Part shown: positions 1 through 6,907 of the stretch, piece by piece
Numbering within the stretch: the stretch's first letter is position 1
How the letters are laid out: every line of letters starts with the position of its first letter
NCBI GenBank assembly: GCA_001464335.1
Contig: LNEV01000012.1
Location: forward strand, 1-64,000
DNA length: 64,000 nucleotides
Reading direction: 5' to 3'
Source of the DNA: Rhizobiales bacterium Ga0077545
GTDB lineage: Bacteria; Pseudomonadota; Alphaproteobacteria; Rhizobiales; Methylopilaceae
Translations under genes and position numbers: made by a program
Notes under the pieces: generated by a model
Database searches by the model: none
Told to the model about the DNA's origin: nothing
Seen by the model: the letters and a program-made list of their open reading frames with translations, nothing else

Positions 1-168
1 GGGTCTGGCACGCGATGGGGCCAGACGCTCCCTTGGCGGTTGGTTTTCCGCCGGCTTCCACACTCTTCAGCCTCCGTTCCTGCGGGCTACGTCTTCCCGC
101 ATTTCCGGCCACCGCACTTCCGATCCGCTCAACGACGCCTCATGAAGCGCCCTCCGTGATCGAAAGTG
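1..168 (-). ncRNA. Structured 5' leader RNA (speF-motif-like), main gene off the left edge
   Basis: This region lies on the minus strand, downstream of a promoter-like element. It has several perfect inverted repeats: arms 3-9/20-26, 35-39/48-52 and 81-86/96-101. An 11-bp stem (158-168 with 115-125, one G-U pair) encloses a strong Shine-Dalgarno and a tiny ORF. I see no long ORF. The pattern fits a regulatory leader. Its general look resembles, from memory, the alphaproteobacterial speF (ornithine decarboxylase) leader motif, which would put a decarboxylase gene just left of position 1. The family assignment is inference; the stems and the tiny ORF are seen directly. The RNA is incomplete at the window edge. 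Confidence 0.5.
129..143 (-). CDS. Leader micro-ORF Met-Arg-Arg-Arg
   Basis: The codons are ATG AGG CGT CGT TGA on the minus strand. A GGAGGG Shine-Dalgarno sits six bases before the ATG, better than that of most genes in the window. The ORF and its ribosome site occupy the loop of the 158-168/115-125 stem, so translating it should melt that stem. Three consecutive arginine codons suggest sensing of arginine or translation speed for a downstream gene, but the peptide is too short to judge by conservation here. Confidence 0.5.
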   Translation of the reverse strand: MRRR

Positions 169-173
169 GGGAT

Positions 174-202
174 ATAGGATCATAATCCTTGTCCGAAGTC
201 AA
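174..202 (-). promoter_or_regulatory. Sigma70-like promoter for the leader RNA
   Basis: On the minus strand TTGACT (202-197) is followed after 17 bases by TCCTAT (179-174). The predicted start, near 167-168, coincides with the 5' end of the long leader stem. Confidence 0.5.
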
Positions 203-208
203 GGATTA
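183..208. promoter_or_regulatory. Inverted repeat over the -35, possible operator
   Basis: Perfect 9-bp arms TAATCCTTG (183-191) and CAAGGATTA (200-208) are separated by 8 bases. The right arm overlaps the -35 hexamer of the leader promoter, the position expected of a repressor site. On the plus strand the repeat is followed by TTTTC, so a weak terminator is an alternative. Confidence 0.4.
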
Positions 209-278
209 TTTTCTCTTCGCGGCCTCTTCCTGAGGCGAGCCCGCAGGGAAGGATCGCGGCGGGTTCCGAGCTTGTGGC

Positions 279-328
279 CCATCCTTCGAGACGCCGCCTT
301 CGGCGGCTCCTCAGGATGAGGCTGGGTG
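279..328. repeat. Rhizobial-type intergenic palindrome
   Basis: ATCCT...AGGAT outer arms (281-285/314-318) flank a GCCGCC/GGCGGC core hairpin with a TTC loop near 293-307. Palindromes of this kind (CATCCTTCGAGACGCC...CTCAGGATGAGG) are common between genes in Bradyrhizobium and relatives. It follows the stop codon of the minus-strand autotransporter and may also act as its 3' stem-loop. Confidence 0.6.
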
Positions 329-341
329 TGTTTGCCGGGCC

Positions 342-2807
342 TCAGAAGCGGACGCTGATGCGAGCCCGTCCGGACTGGTTGTGGGCCTCCTCGGCGAACT
401 GGCCGGTGTAGGAGAGCCCGAAGCTCGTCGTTTCGGTGATCGCAAGGTCAAGCCCGGCCTCGACTACGGCCGCGTCTTCGGCGATCGGCGTGCCGGACAC
501 GGTGAAGGCCGTGCCGCCCGCGAAAGCGTGCACGCTCCCGGGCGCGACGTCGCCGAAGGCGTGGCGCCAGCCGAGTGCGGCGCGGGCCGTCGCCGCCACC
601 GGGCCGAGCATGACGTCCGCGGCGCCGCGCAGACCCAATGTGGTGAAACCGGTGTCGCTTTCGTTTTCCGAGACGGCGAGTGCCGCGCCGCCGCCGCTCT
701 CGGTGAAGGCATCGGTGTGATGGCCGACCCAGGCGGCGTTGAGATAGGGCTCGAACCAGGCGCGACGGGCCTCGAAACGATAGCCGAGTTCGCCGAAAGC
801 CTGCAGGGTGCGGGCGGCGTAATCGGCCTCCAAAGCCGCGCCGAGTGCGGTGCGGTCGGTCTCGACCAAGTGCCAGCTGTTGGCGAGGCCGAAGCGCAGG
901 CCAAGGCGGCCGAACTCGGTGCCGCCATAGATGCCGAGATGGGCATTGTCTGCCTCGCCGGAGGAGGCGCGCCCGTCGGCCTCGAAGCTGGTTCGGCTGT
1001 AGCCGGCCAGCAGGCCGAGCCGCCAGTCCTCGGACACAAAGCCGTCGGTGCCTGCGACGAAGCCGTATTCGTGGCTGTCGAGATCGGCGGCATTGCCGTC
1101 GCCGTCGGTCTTCCCGAAGCTGCCGAAGGCCTGCGCCCAAACCGTGTAGCGGTCATGCGCCGGACCGACCGGCGCTCCCGGCGCGTAGGACAGGATGGCG
1201 GTGTCGTTGCCGCCATACTGGTCGAACGCCGCGCGTGTGCGGTTCAAAGCGGCATCGCGGATGAAGGCGGAATTCCCGACGAACGCGCTTTGCGCGGAGG
1301 CATGAAGCTCGCCCGAGAGGGCATCGAGCGCCGCGGCGGCTTCGGCCTCGGTCATGGTGAGGATCTGGTCGTAGACGCTGTTGCCGGAGCCGAGGGCAAA
1401 GACGCCCTCTCCCGTGGCGCACTGGTTCTGCGTCTGGCCCGCCAGGCAGAAGGTCGATGCCGCGAGCGTGCTGTCGAGCCACAACAAACTGGAGTCGAAG
1501 CCGTAGTCGAAATCGAGAAAGGCGAAACTCTCGTTGACGACCAGATCGCCCTGCACGTCGAGCGTGCCCGCGGTCAGGATCGTGTAGCGGCCGGGCGTGT
1601 AGGTCGAGCCGTCGTCACCGGCCGGGAAGGACTTCACCTGGATGACGGCGCCGTCGGCGAGGGTGGCGGTTCCCGAGACCTGCGTATGGTCGTTGTTCAC
1701 GCCTGGAGCGAAACCGCCGTCGTCGATCTCGACGTCGTAGACCGAACCGGACGCCAGCAGCAGCGAAATCGCCGAATTCTCTCCGATCGAATTTCCCGGA
1801 GCGAACGTGCCGCCGCTCTCGACCGTCACGGCGCCCAGAGCGCCCGAGCCGCCAAGCGTGCCACCGTCCTCGACCGTCGTCATCGCCGAAGCCGCGATGC
1901 TGCCGTTCACCAGAAGCGTGCCCGCTTCGACGGTGGTCGCCCCGCTATAGGTGTGCGTTCCCGAAAGTGTCAGTACGCCGCCGCCTGCCTTGATCAGGCT
2001 GCCGGCGCCGCTGACGAGGCCGCCATAGGACGAGGCATTGCTGCGATCGAACGTCAGGGTCCCGTCATTCGTCACGTTGCCGATCAGTTCGCCGGAGGTC
2101 CCGCCATCACCAATGTTCAGTGTGCCCGTGTTGGTGTTGATGAGGGTGTCGTTGTTGGTGAGCGTGCCGGTGCTGGTGAGCGTGCCTTCGTTGGTGAGCG
2201 TGCCGTAATTGTCGAGGGTGCCGTCGTTGGCAAGGGTGCCGTCGTTCGTCAGGGTTTCGTTGTTGGTGAGTGTTCCGAAATTGTAGAGATCGTCGTTGCT
2301 GAGCAGTGTGTCGTTATTGGTGAGGGCGTCGAAGTTGATGAGGGTGCTGTTGTTGGTGAGGGTGCCGTCGTTGGTGAACGCGCCGTTGTTGTCGAAGGTG
2401 CCGTCGTTGGTGATGAGGCCGTTGTTGTCGATGGTTCCGGTATTGATGAGGTTGCCGGCGTTTTCGAGGGTTCCACCGTTGGAGATGAGGCCCAGATTGC
2501 TGAGCGTGTCGTTGCTGGTGAGCGCGCCGAGGTTATCGAGGGTGCCGAAGATGGCGATAAGGCCGGTGCTCGCGAGGGTGCCCTGGTTGTCGAGGGTGCC
2601 GTTTGTGGAAATGCTGACGCTCGTATACGTGCCCGAAGGATAATCTCCCGGCACCGTGCGTGTCTGGCCGTTGAGAACTTGGAGCATCTGAGCTGCGGCG
2701 ATGCTGGGTATGCCGAAGGCCAGGGACACGCCCGTCGCCGTTCGAACAGCCCACCCGCAGCGCGGGCCGATCCCGCGTTTGCCTGTCCGAAATTCGTGTC
2801 CGATCAT
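342..2807 (-). CDS. Autotransporter with hexad-repeat passenger
   Basis: 821 residues. A signal peptide with a long N-region ends near IPSIAAAQ (about residue 40). The passenger starts with 26 in-phase hexads (residues about 70-225), followed by an autotransporter-associated beta-strand repeat (GVLTLSGTHTYSG and on). The C-terminal ~280 residues are a beta-barrel (WAQAFGSFGKTDGDG through a terminal ARISVRF), typical of type V secretion: the barrel sits in the outer membrane and displays the passenger. The start at 2807 is chosen over an in-frame ATG at 2906 because GGCGGGGGCT precedes it and the signal peptide begins there. It is monocistronic. No protease or adhesin signature is visible, so the passenger's function is unknown. 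Confidence 0.85.
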   Translation of the reverse strand: MIGHEFRTGKRGIGPRCGWAVRTATGVSLAFGIPSIAAAQMLQVLNGQTRTVPGDYPSGTYTSVSISTNGTLDNQGTLASTGLIAIFGTLDNLGALTSNDTLSNLGLISNGGTLENAGNLINTGTIDNNGLITNDGTFDNNGAFTNDGTLTNNSTLINFDALTNNDTLLSNDDLYNFGTLTNNETLTNDGTLANDGTLDNYGTLTNEGTLTSTGTLTNNDTLINTNTGTLNIGDGGTSGELIGNVTNDGTLTFDRSNASSYGGLVSGAGSLIKAGGGVLTLSGTHTYSGATTVEAGTLLVNGSIAASAMTTVEDGGTLGGSGALGAVTVESGGTFAPGNSIGENSAISLLLASGSVYDVEIDDGGFAPGVNNDHTQVSGTATLADGAVIQVKSFPAGDDGSTYTPGRYTILTAGTLDVQGDLVVNESFAFLDFDYGFDSSLLWLDSTLAASTFCLAGQTQNQCATGEGVFALGSGNSVYDQILTMTEAEAAAALDALSGELHASAQSAFVGNSAFIRDAALNRTRAAFDQYGGNDTAILSYAPGAPVGPAHDRYTVWAQAFGSFGKTDGDGNAADLDSHEYGFVAGTDGFVSEDWRLGLLAGYSRTSFEADGRASSGEADNAHLGIYGGTEFGRLGLRFGLANSWHLVETDRTALGAALEADYAARTLQAFGELGYRFEARRAWFEPYLNAAWVGHHTDAFTESGGGAALAVSENESDTGFTTLGLRGAADVMLGPVAATARAALGWRHAFGDVAPGSVHAFAGGTAFTVSGTPIAEDAAVVEAGLDLAITETTSFGLSYTGQFAEEAHNQSGRARISVRF
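2133..2600 (-). repeat. 26 tandem 18-bp/hexapeptide repeats in the passenger
   Basis: Each unit encodes a hexad of the form (G/D/E/S)-T-L-x-N-x. All 26 units are in perfect phase without insertion. Position 3 is Leu, Ile or Phe in every unit and position 5 is Asn in 21 of 26. The strict period suggests a beta-helix or beta-solenoid. Confidence 0.85.
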
Positions 2808-3158
2808 GAGCCCCCGCCAAACCCACTGTCCCGGAAGTTCCGGGCGAAAATCCCCACTGCGGCCCCGTAATTCATTGCAGGCCAATACAAATTCCAGAAA
2901 ATGCACTTAAAGGGGATTCCCGCAATCTAGCAAATTCGGGAATGTGTCGGGTTCGGTGTGCGCGGCGAGGGTCTCTCCGAGAGCATGGGCGTGACTGCTT
3001 GCCAGCCACGGGAAGGCTGATAGCGCGTTTGTGATGACCGATTGTGCTCTTCCCCGGCGAACGCACGATTTGGTCAGCGAGTGTGACTTATCACCGATAG
3101 ACAGCGCCGCGCCGATTGCCGATGAGTGCGGCCAATCTCGAAATTTCATGGAGCCATC
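2808..3158. other. Divergent intergenic region
   Basis: About 350 bases between the autotransporter (minus) and the L,D-transpeptidase (plus), so it must hold both promoters. The only structure noted is an inverted repeat ATTCCCG (2916-2922) / CGGGAAT (2937-2943). I see no convincing gene and no clear -35/-10 pair. Confidence 0.4.
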
Positions 3159-3833
3159 GTGTCCGCAACCCGCCGCGTGTTTTTGTTTGGAGTGTCATCG
3201 CTTGGACTGGCCGGGTGTACCGCCGCGCGGACCTCGCCGAATGTCGCCAGCGTGTTTTCGGCCGACCCGCAGGCCGCCGCCATGTATGGCGCGGTGGTGG
3301 ATGAGCCGTTCCCGATTCCGGCGGTCGATCTGCGCCGTGTGGACCGCAAATTCTACCGGCAGGAAGTCTCCTATTCGACGCCCTATCCGGCGGGCACGAT
3401 CGTCGTCGATCCGAACGAGCGTCACGCTTATCTGGTCATGGAAGGCGGACGGGCGCTGCGCTACGGCGTCGGCGTCGGCAAGGAAGAGGGCTTCAATTTC
3501 CAGGGCGAGGCCGTGATCGGCCGCAAGGCCGAATGGCCGCGCTGGACGCCGACGCGGGACATGATCGCCCGCGAGCCGGACCGCTACGCGCAACATGCCG
3601 GCGGACTGCCGGGCGGCCCGGAAAACCCGCTCGGCCCGCGCGCCCTCTACATCTACAGGAACGGCCGCGACACGCTTTACCGCCTGCACGGCACGACCGA
3701 GCCGTGGACCATCGGCACGATGGTCTCGTCCGGCTGCGTGCGCTTTCTCAATCAGGACATCATCGACCTGTACCGGCGCGTACCGACGGGAACGCGCGTC
3801 GTGGTGCTGCCGTCCTCGGGCGTTTCGGCCTGA
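3159..3833 (+). CDS. L,D-transpeptidase (YkuD domain) lipoprotein
   Basis: 224 residues. The N-terminus has a lipobox L-A-G-C (Cys20) preceded by T-R-R-V-F-L-F, which also resembles a Tat motif, so it is probably a membrane-anchored periplasmic protein. The YkuD catalytic motif is complete: HGT (His about 177) and S-x-G-C-V-R (Cys about 193) with the following Asp. The family makes 3-3 peptidoglycan cross-links or attaches proteins to peptidoglycan. The GTG at 3159 is preferred to the GTG at 3126 because GGAG lies five bases upstream and it starts the signal peptide directly. Confidence 0.88.
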   Translation: MSATRRVFLFGVSSLGLAGCTAARTSPNVASVFSADPQAAAMYGAVVDEPFPIPAVDLRRVDRKFYRQEVSYSTPYPAGTIVVDPNERHAYLVMEGGRALRYGVGVGKEEGFNFQGEAVIGRKAEWPRWTPTRDMIAREPDRYAQHAGGLPGGPENPLGPRALYIYRNGRDTLYRLHGTTEPWTIGTMVSSGCVRFLNQDIIDLYRRVPTGTRVVVLPSSGVSA

Positions 3834-3852
3834 TCGCCAAACGCCTGCACTG

Positions 3853-3884
3853 AAAAAAGACCCCGCTTCGGCGGGGTCTTTTTG
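3853..3884. terminator. Bidirectional intrinsic terminator
   Basis: The stem GACCCCGC/GCGGGGTC (3859-3866/3871-3878) has a TTCG loop, an A-run before it and a T-run after it. It serves the L,D-transpeptidase on plus and the GlsB-like gene on minus. Confidence 0.9.
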
Positions 3885-3894
3885 TTTGGGGGTG

Positions 3895-4146
3895 TCAGTT
3901 GCGGACGAGGCGCAGCAAGAACAGCAGGATCACCGCGCCGAGCGTTGCATGGACGATCGCGCCGAGGATGCCGCCGCCGAGCGAAAACCCGAGATAGGGA
4001 AACAGCCAGCCGGCGATCAGCGCGCCGATGATGCCGACGACGATGTTGCCGACAAGGCCGAAACCGTAGCCTTTCACGAGCAGTCCGGCGAGCCAGCCGG
4101 CGATGGCGCCGACGAGCAGAAATACAAGAAGACTTTCGATGCCCAT
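3895..4146 (-). CDS. GlsB/YeaQ/YmgE-family stress-response membrane protein
   Basis: 83 residues, almost entirely hydrophobic, with three predicted membrane helices rich in Gly (GAIAGWLAGLL, GNIVVGIIGALIAGWL, LGAIVHATLGAVILLFLL). This is the usual layout and length of the transglycosylase-associated (YeaQ/GlsB) family of small inner-membrane proteins, often induced by acid or envelope stress. Its biochemical role is unknown in any organism I can name. It is monocistronic and converges on the L,D-transpeptidase across a shared terminator. Confidence 0.85.
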   Translation of the reverse strand: MGIESLLVFLLVGAIAGWLAGLLVKGYGFGLVGNIVVGIIGALIAGWLFPYLGFSLGGGILGAIVHATLGAVILLFLLRLVRN

Positions 4147-4270
4147 GTGATTCTCTCCTGTGTGGGGGAATACTGGGCTCGCGGCTGTGTCCTGTCGATG
4201 ACCCTGCCCTTGGAGTCACAGGGATCGTGCATCCGCGCGGCCGATCCGGACCGAGTAAAGACAGGCCCCA

Positions 4271-4305
4271 AACAAAAAGGCCGCCCGGAGAGGGCGGCCT
4301 TTGGT
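4271..4305 (-). terminator. Intrinsic terminator of the rpmH-rnpA-yidC unit
   Basis: Stem GGCCGCCC/GGGCGGCC (4279-4286/4292-4299). Read on the minus strand it is followed by a T5 run, just after the yidC stop codon. Confidence 0.88.
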
Positions 4306-4307
4306 TG

Positions 4308-6155
4308 TTATTCCTGAGCTTTGGGCTTTCGTTTGAACAGATCCCGCAGATTGTCCCAGAGCTCGATCTTCACGCCCTGGCGCTTCATGATCGTTGCCTG
4401 CTGGAGGATCGACAGGAAGTTGTTCCACGACCAGTAGATCACGAGGCCCGCCGGGAAGCTCGCCAGAAGGAAGGTGAAGAACAGCGGCATCCAGGTGAAG
4501 ATCATCGCCTGTGTGGGATCGGGCGGGATCGGGTTCAGGCGCATCTGCAGGAACATCGTGACGCCCATGATGAGCGGCCAGACGCCGAGCATGAGGAACG
4601 GCCCGATGACCGGAAGCGTCGACGGATCCCACGGAATGAGGCCGAACAGATTGAAGATCGTCGTCGGATCGGGGGCCGAAAGGTCCTGGATCCATCCGAA
4701 GAACGGCGCGTGGCGCATTTCGATGGTGACGAACAGCACCTTGTAGAGCGCGAAGAAGACCGGGATCTGGATCAGGATCGGAAGACAGCCGGCGGCCGGA
4801 TTGATCTTCTCTTTCTTGTACAGATCCATCATGGCCCGCTGCTGGCCCGCGCGGTCGTCCTTGAAGCGATCGCGCATCGCCGTCAGTTCGGGCTGGATCT
4901 TCTTCATCTTCGACATCGACTCGTAGCTCTTGTTGGCGAGCGGATAGAAGACGAGCTTGATGAGAACGGTGGTGATGAGGATCGACACGCCGAAATTGCC
5001 GACGAGGTTGAAGAAGAAGTCGATCACCCAGAACAGCGGCTTGGTGATGAAATAGAACCAGCCCCAGTCGATCAGGAGTTCGAAGCGCGGAATGCTCTGC
5101 TCGTCCTGATATTTGTCGAGCACGCGCACTTCCTTGGCACCGGCAAAGAGCTGGCTCGTCGCCTCGCCCGAACCGCCCGCCGCGATCTCGCGGGCCGGGA
5201 GGAGGAAATCGGACTGGAAGGTCGGGGTGGGGCCTTCGGTCGCCGCAAAGCGCGCGGTGAAGGTTTCGTTGCGCGCCGGAACGACGGCCGCGGCCCAGTA
5301 TTTGTCGGTGATGCCGAGCCAGCCGCCGCTGGCGGTGAAGTTCTGCAGCTTCTCTTCGAGAATGTCGCTGTAATGGACTTCCTGAAGCCCGTCATCGCCG
5401 AGATAGCCGATCAGGCCTTCATGCAGGATGTAATAACCGGCAGTCGGCGGGATGCCATGGCGGGAGACGAGGCCGAACGGGTGCAGCGATACCGGTGCGG
5501 TGCCTGCATTGTCGACTTTGTCGGCGATCGTGAAGAGGTAGTTCTCATCGACCGAGATGGTGCGGCGGAAGGTGAGGCCCTGGCCGTTGTCCCACACGAG
5601 CGTGACAGGCGTTGCGACGCCGAGCGTGCCGGTGCCTTCCTGCGTCCATACTGTGTCGGGGCCGGGGGTGGCGGCCGTCGTGCCGGCGCCCGCGACCCAG
5701 CCATATTCGGCATAGAAGGGCGAGGGGCCGCCCTGCGGCGACAGCAGCACGATATTCGGCGAATTCTCCTCGACGGTTTCGCGGTAATCCTTCAGCGCGA
5801 CGTCGTCGACGCGGCCGCCCTTCAGATTGATCGAGCCCTTGAGGCGCGGCGTGTCGATGGCGACCCGCGGCGAGGCGGCGAGCGCCTGATCGCGCGTCAG
5901 GCCTGTCTGGATGGTGGCGCCGGGCGCGGTCGGCGCGCTGGAACCGGGAACGGGCGGAGCGCCTGTTGTGGTCGTGGTGCCGGGGGCCGCTCCGGGGGCG
6001 GTCGTCGCCGGAGCCTGCTGGCTCTGCTCGATGCGCTGCTGCTCGGCCAGCTTCTGCTGCGCTTCGCGCTGCGGCTGGGCGTACATGAATTCCCACAGGC
6101 CGAGCACGCCGATCGACATAAGGATCGCGAAGAGAAGATTGCGGTTTTCCGACAT
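4308..6155 (-). CDS. yidC: Membrane protein insertase YidC
   Basis: 615 residues. An N-terminal membrane anchor (NRNLLFAILMSIGVLGLWEF) is followed by a Pro/Thr/Gln-rich linker (about 35-85). A large periplasmic beta-sandwich domain follows to about residue 340. The C-terminal insertase core has five membrane helices and a conserved Lys/Arg-rich cytoplasmic hairpin (MSKMKKIQPELTAMRDRFK). It inserts proteins into the inner membrane, alone or with SecYEG. The start has AAGGG five bases before ATG. It lies 20 bases downstream of rnpA in the classical rpmH-rnpA-yidC order; no yidD ORF fits between rnpA and yidC. Confidence 0.97.
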   Translation of the reverse strand: MSENRNLLFAILMSIGVLGLWEFMYAQPQREAQQKLAEQQRIEQSQQAPATTAPGAAPGTTTTTGAPPVPGSSAPTAPGATIQTGLTRDQALAASPRVAIDTPRLKGSINLKGGRVDDVALKDYRETVEENSPNIVLLSPQGGPSPFYAEYGWVAGAGTTAATPGPDTVWTQEGTGTLGVATPVTLVWDNGQGLTFRRTISVDENYLFTIADKVDNAGTAPVSLHPFGLVSRHGIPPTAGYYILHEGLIGYLGDDGLQEVHYSDILEEKLQNFTASGGWLGITDKYWAAAVVPARNETFTARFAATEGPTPTFQSDFLLPAREIAAGGSGEATSQLFAGAKEVRVLDKYQDEQSIPRFELLIDWGWFYFITKPLFWVIDFFFNLVGNFGVSILITTVLIKLVFYPLANKSYESMSKMKKIQPELTAMRDRFKDDRAGQQRAMMDLYKKEKINPAAGCLPILIQIPVFFALYKVLFVTIEMRHAPFFGWIQDLSAPDPTTIFNLFGLIPWDPSTLPVIGPFLMLGVWPLIMGVTMFLQMRLNPIPPDPTQAMIFTWMPLFFTFLLASFPAGLVIYWSWNNFLSILQQATIMKRQGVKIELWDNLRDLFKRKPKAQE

Positions 6156-6175
6156 TGCGGCCCTTTCGATCCGGC

Positions 6176-6517
6176 TCAGCCGGATTTGACCTGATGCACC
6201 CGCCGGAAGGCGGATTTGAGTTCGTTGACGAGCGTGGGGAACGGCGCCCCGAGAACCTGATGACGCGCGATGATCACATAGTCATGTCCCGGGCGGGCAG
6301 ACACGGGCGCGATCTGTCGCACCGCCTGGCGCAGGCGCCGGCGCATGCGGTTGCGCTCGACGGCCCCGCCGGCCTTGCGGCTGACGGTGAGGCCGACGCG
6401 CGGCAGCTCACCGGCGCCCGTGGCGCGGGCGACCGCCTGAAGCGTGAACAGGGAAGTGGAGGCGCGCTTGCCTCGTGCAGCGGCCAGAAAGTCGCCGCGC
6501 TTGAGGAGCCGACCCAC
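6176..6517 (-). CDS. rnpA: Ribonuclease P protein component
   Basis: 113 residues from a GTG start, with the hallmark basic motif (SRKAGGAVERNRMRRRLRQAVR) and the N-terminal R-L-L-K-R-G-D-F. It is the protein cofactor that helps RNase P RNA cleave pre-tRNA 5' leaders. The start at 6517 is chosen because AGGAG lies six bases upstream and the family normally starts at this (M)-x-R-L-K-K-R position. A GTG at 6538 would also avoid overlap. The longer frame to 6592 would overlap rpmH by 44 bases and has no family support. Confidence 0.92.
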   Translation of the reverse strand: MGRLLKRGDFLAAARGKRASTSLFTLQAVARATGAGELPRVGLTVSRKAGGAVERNRMRRRLRQAVRQIAPVSARPGHDYVIIARHQVLGAPFPTLVNELKSAFRRVHQVKSG

Positions 6518-6548
6518 GGAGGGCTCCTGATCCGTCACGGCCGAAAAC

Positions 6549-6683
6549 TCAGGCCGAGAGCTTCTTGCGGCCGTGCCGGCGGCGCGACGCAATAACCTTG
6601 CGGCCGCCGACAGTGGCCATGCGGGAGCGGAAGCCGTGGCGGCGCTTGCGCACCAGCTTCGAGGGCTGATAGGTCCGTTTCAC
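6549..6683 (-). CDS. rpmH: Ribosomal protein bL34
   Basis: 44 codons from GTG, giving the diagnostic (M)KRTYQPSKL...[10 protein letters not shown]...[11 protein letters not shown]. Very basic large-subunit protein of normal length. The GTG start has AGAGGTG just upstream. It is first in the operon with rnpA and yidC. Confidence 0.97.
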   Translation of the reverse strand: MKRTYQPSKLVRKRRHGFRSRMATVGGRKVIASRRRHGRKKLSA

Positions 6684-6907
6684 GGGGTCACCTCTGTCGC
6701 GGCCGGGCCGCGGCGTCGTTTCAAGGGGCCAAAGCCCAGGTTTTCAAGACAATAACGGCGCCCGCGCGAGCACGGACGCCTGTTGGCCGCGCTTATAGGG
6801 AAAAGCCGGGTCGAAAGTCAACGCAAACTGCCCCGAAACTGCCATTCCCTACCGCGATGTAATTTGACGTGCCCCGCAAACCACCCCACATTTTCGTGAA
6901 CGGTGGC

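Noticed and set aside
2133..2600. Tandem repeats considered as a CRISPR array
   Set aside because: The 18-bp units are contiguous, degenerate and in-frame coding, with no spacers and no cas genes.
381..2870. Very long open frame antisense to the autotransporter
   Set aside because: It is an antisense shadow of a high-GC gene; low-complexity Arg/Ala/Glu/Val composition, no motifs, and the opposite frame has a signal peptide, repeats and a barrel.
2907..3149. 80-codon minus-strand frame in the divergent gap
   Set aside because: No good ribosome site, no family resemblance, and it fills a region needed for two promoters.
3126..3158. Upstream GTG start for the L,D-transpeptidase
   Set aside because: It would place 11 extra residues before the signal peptide and has only a weak ribosome site, unlike the GTG at 3159.
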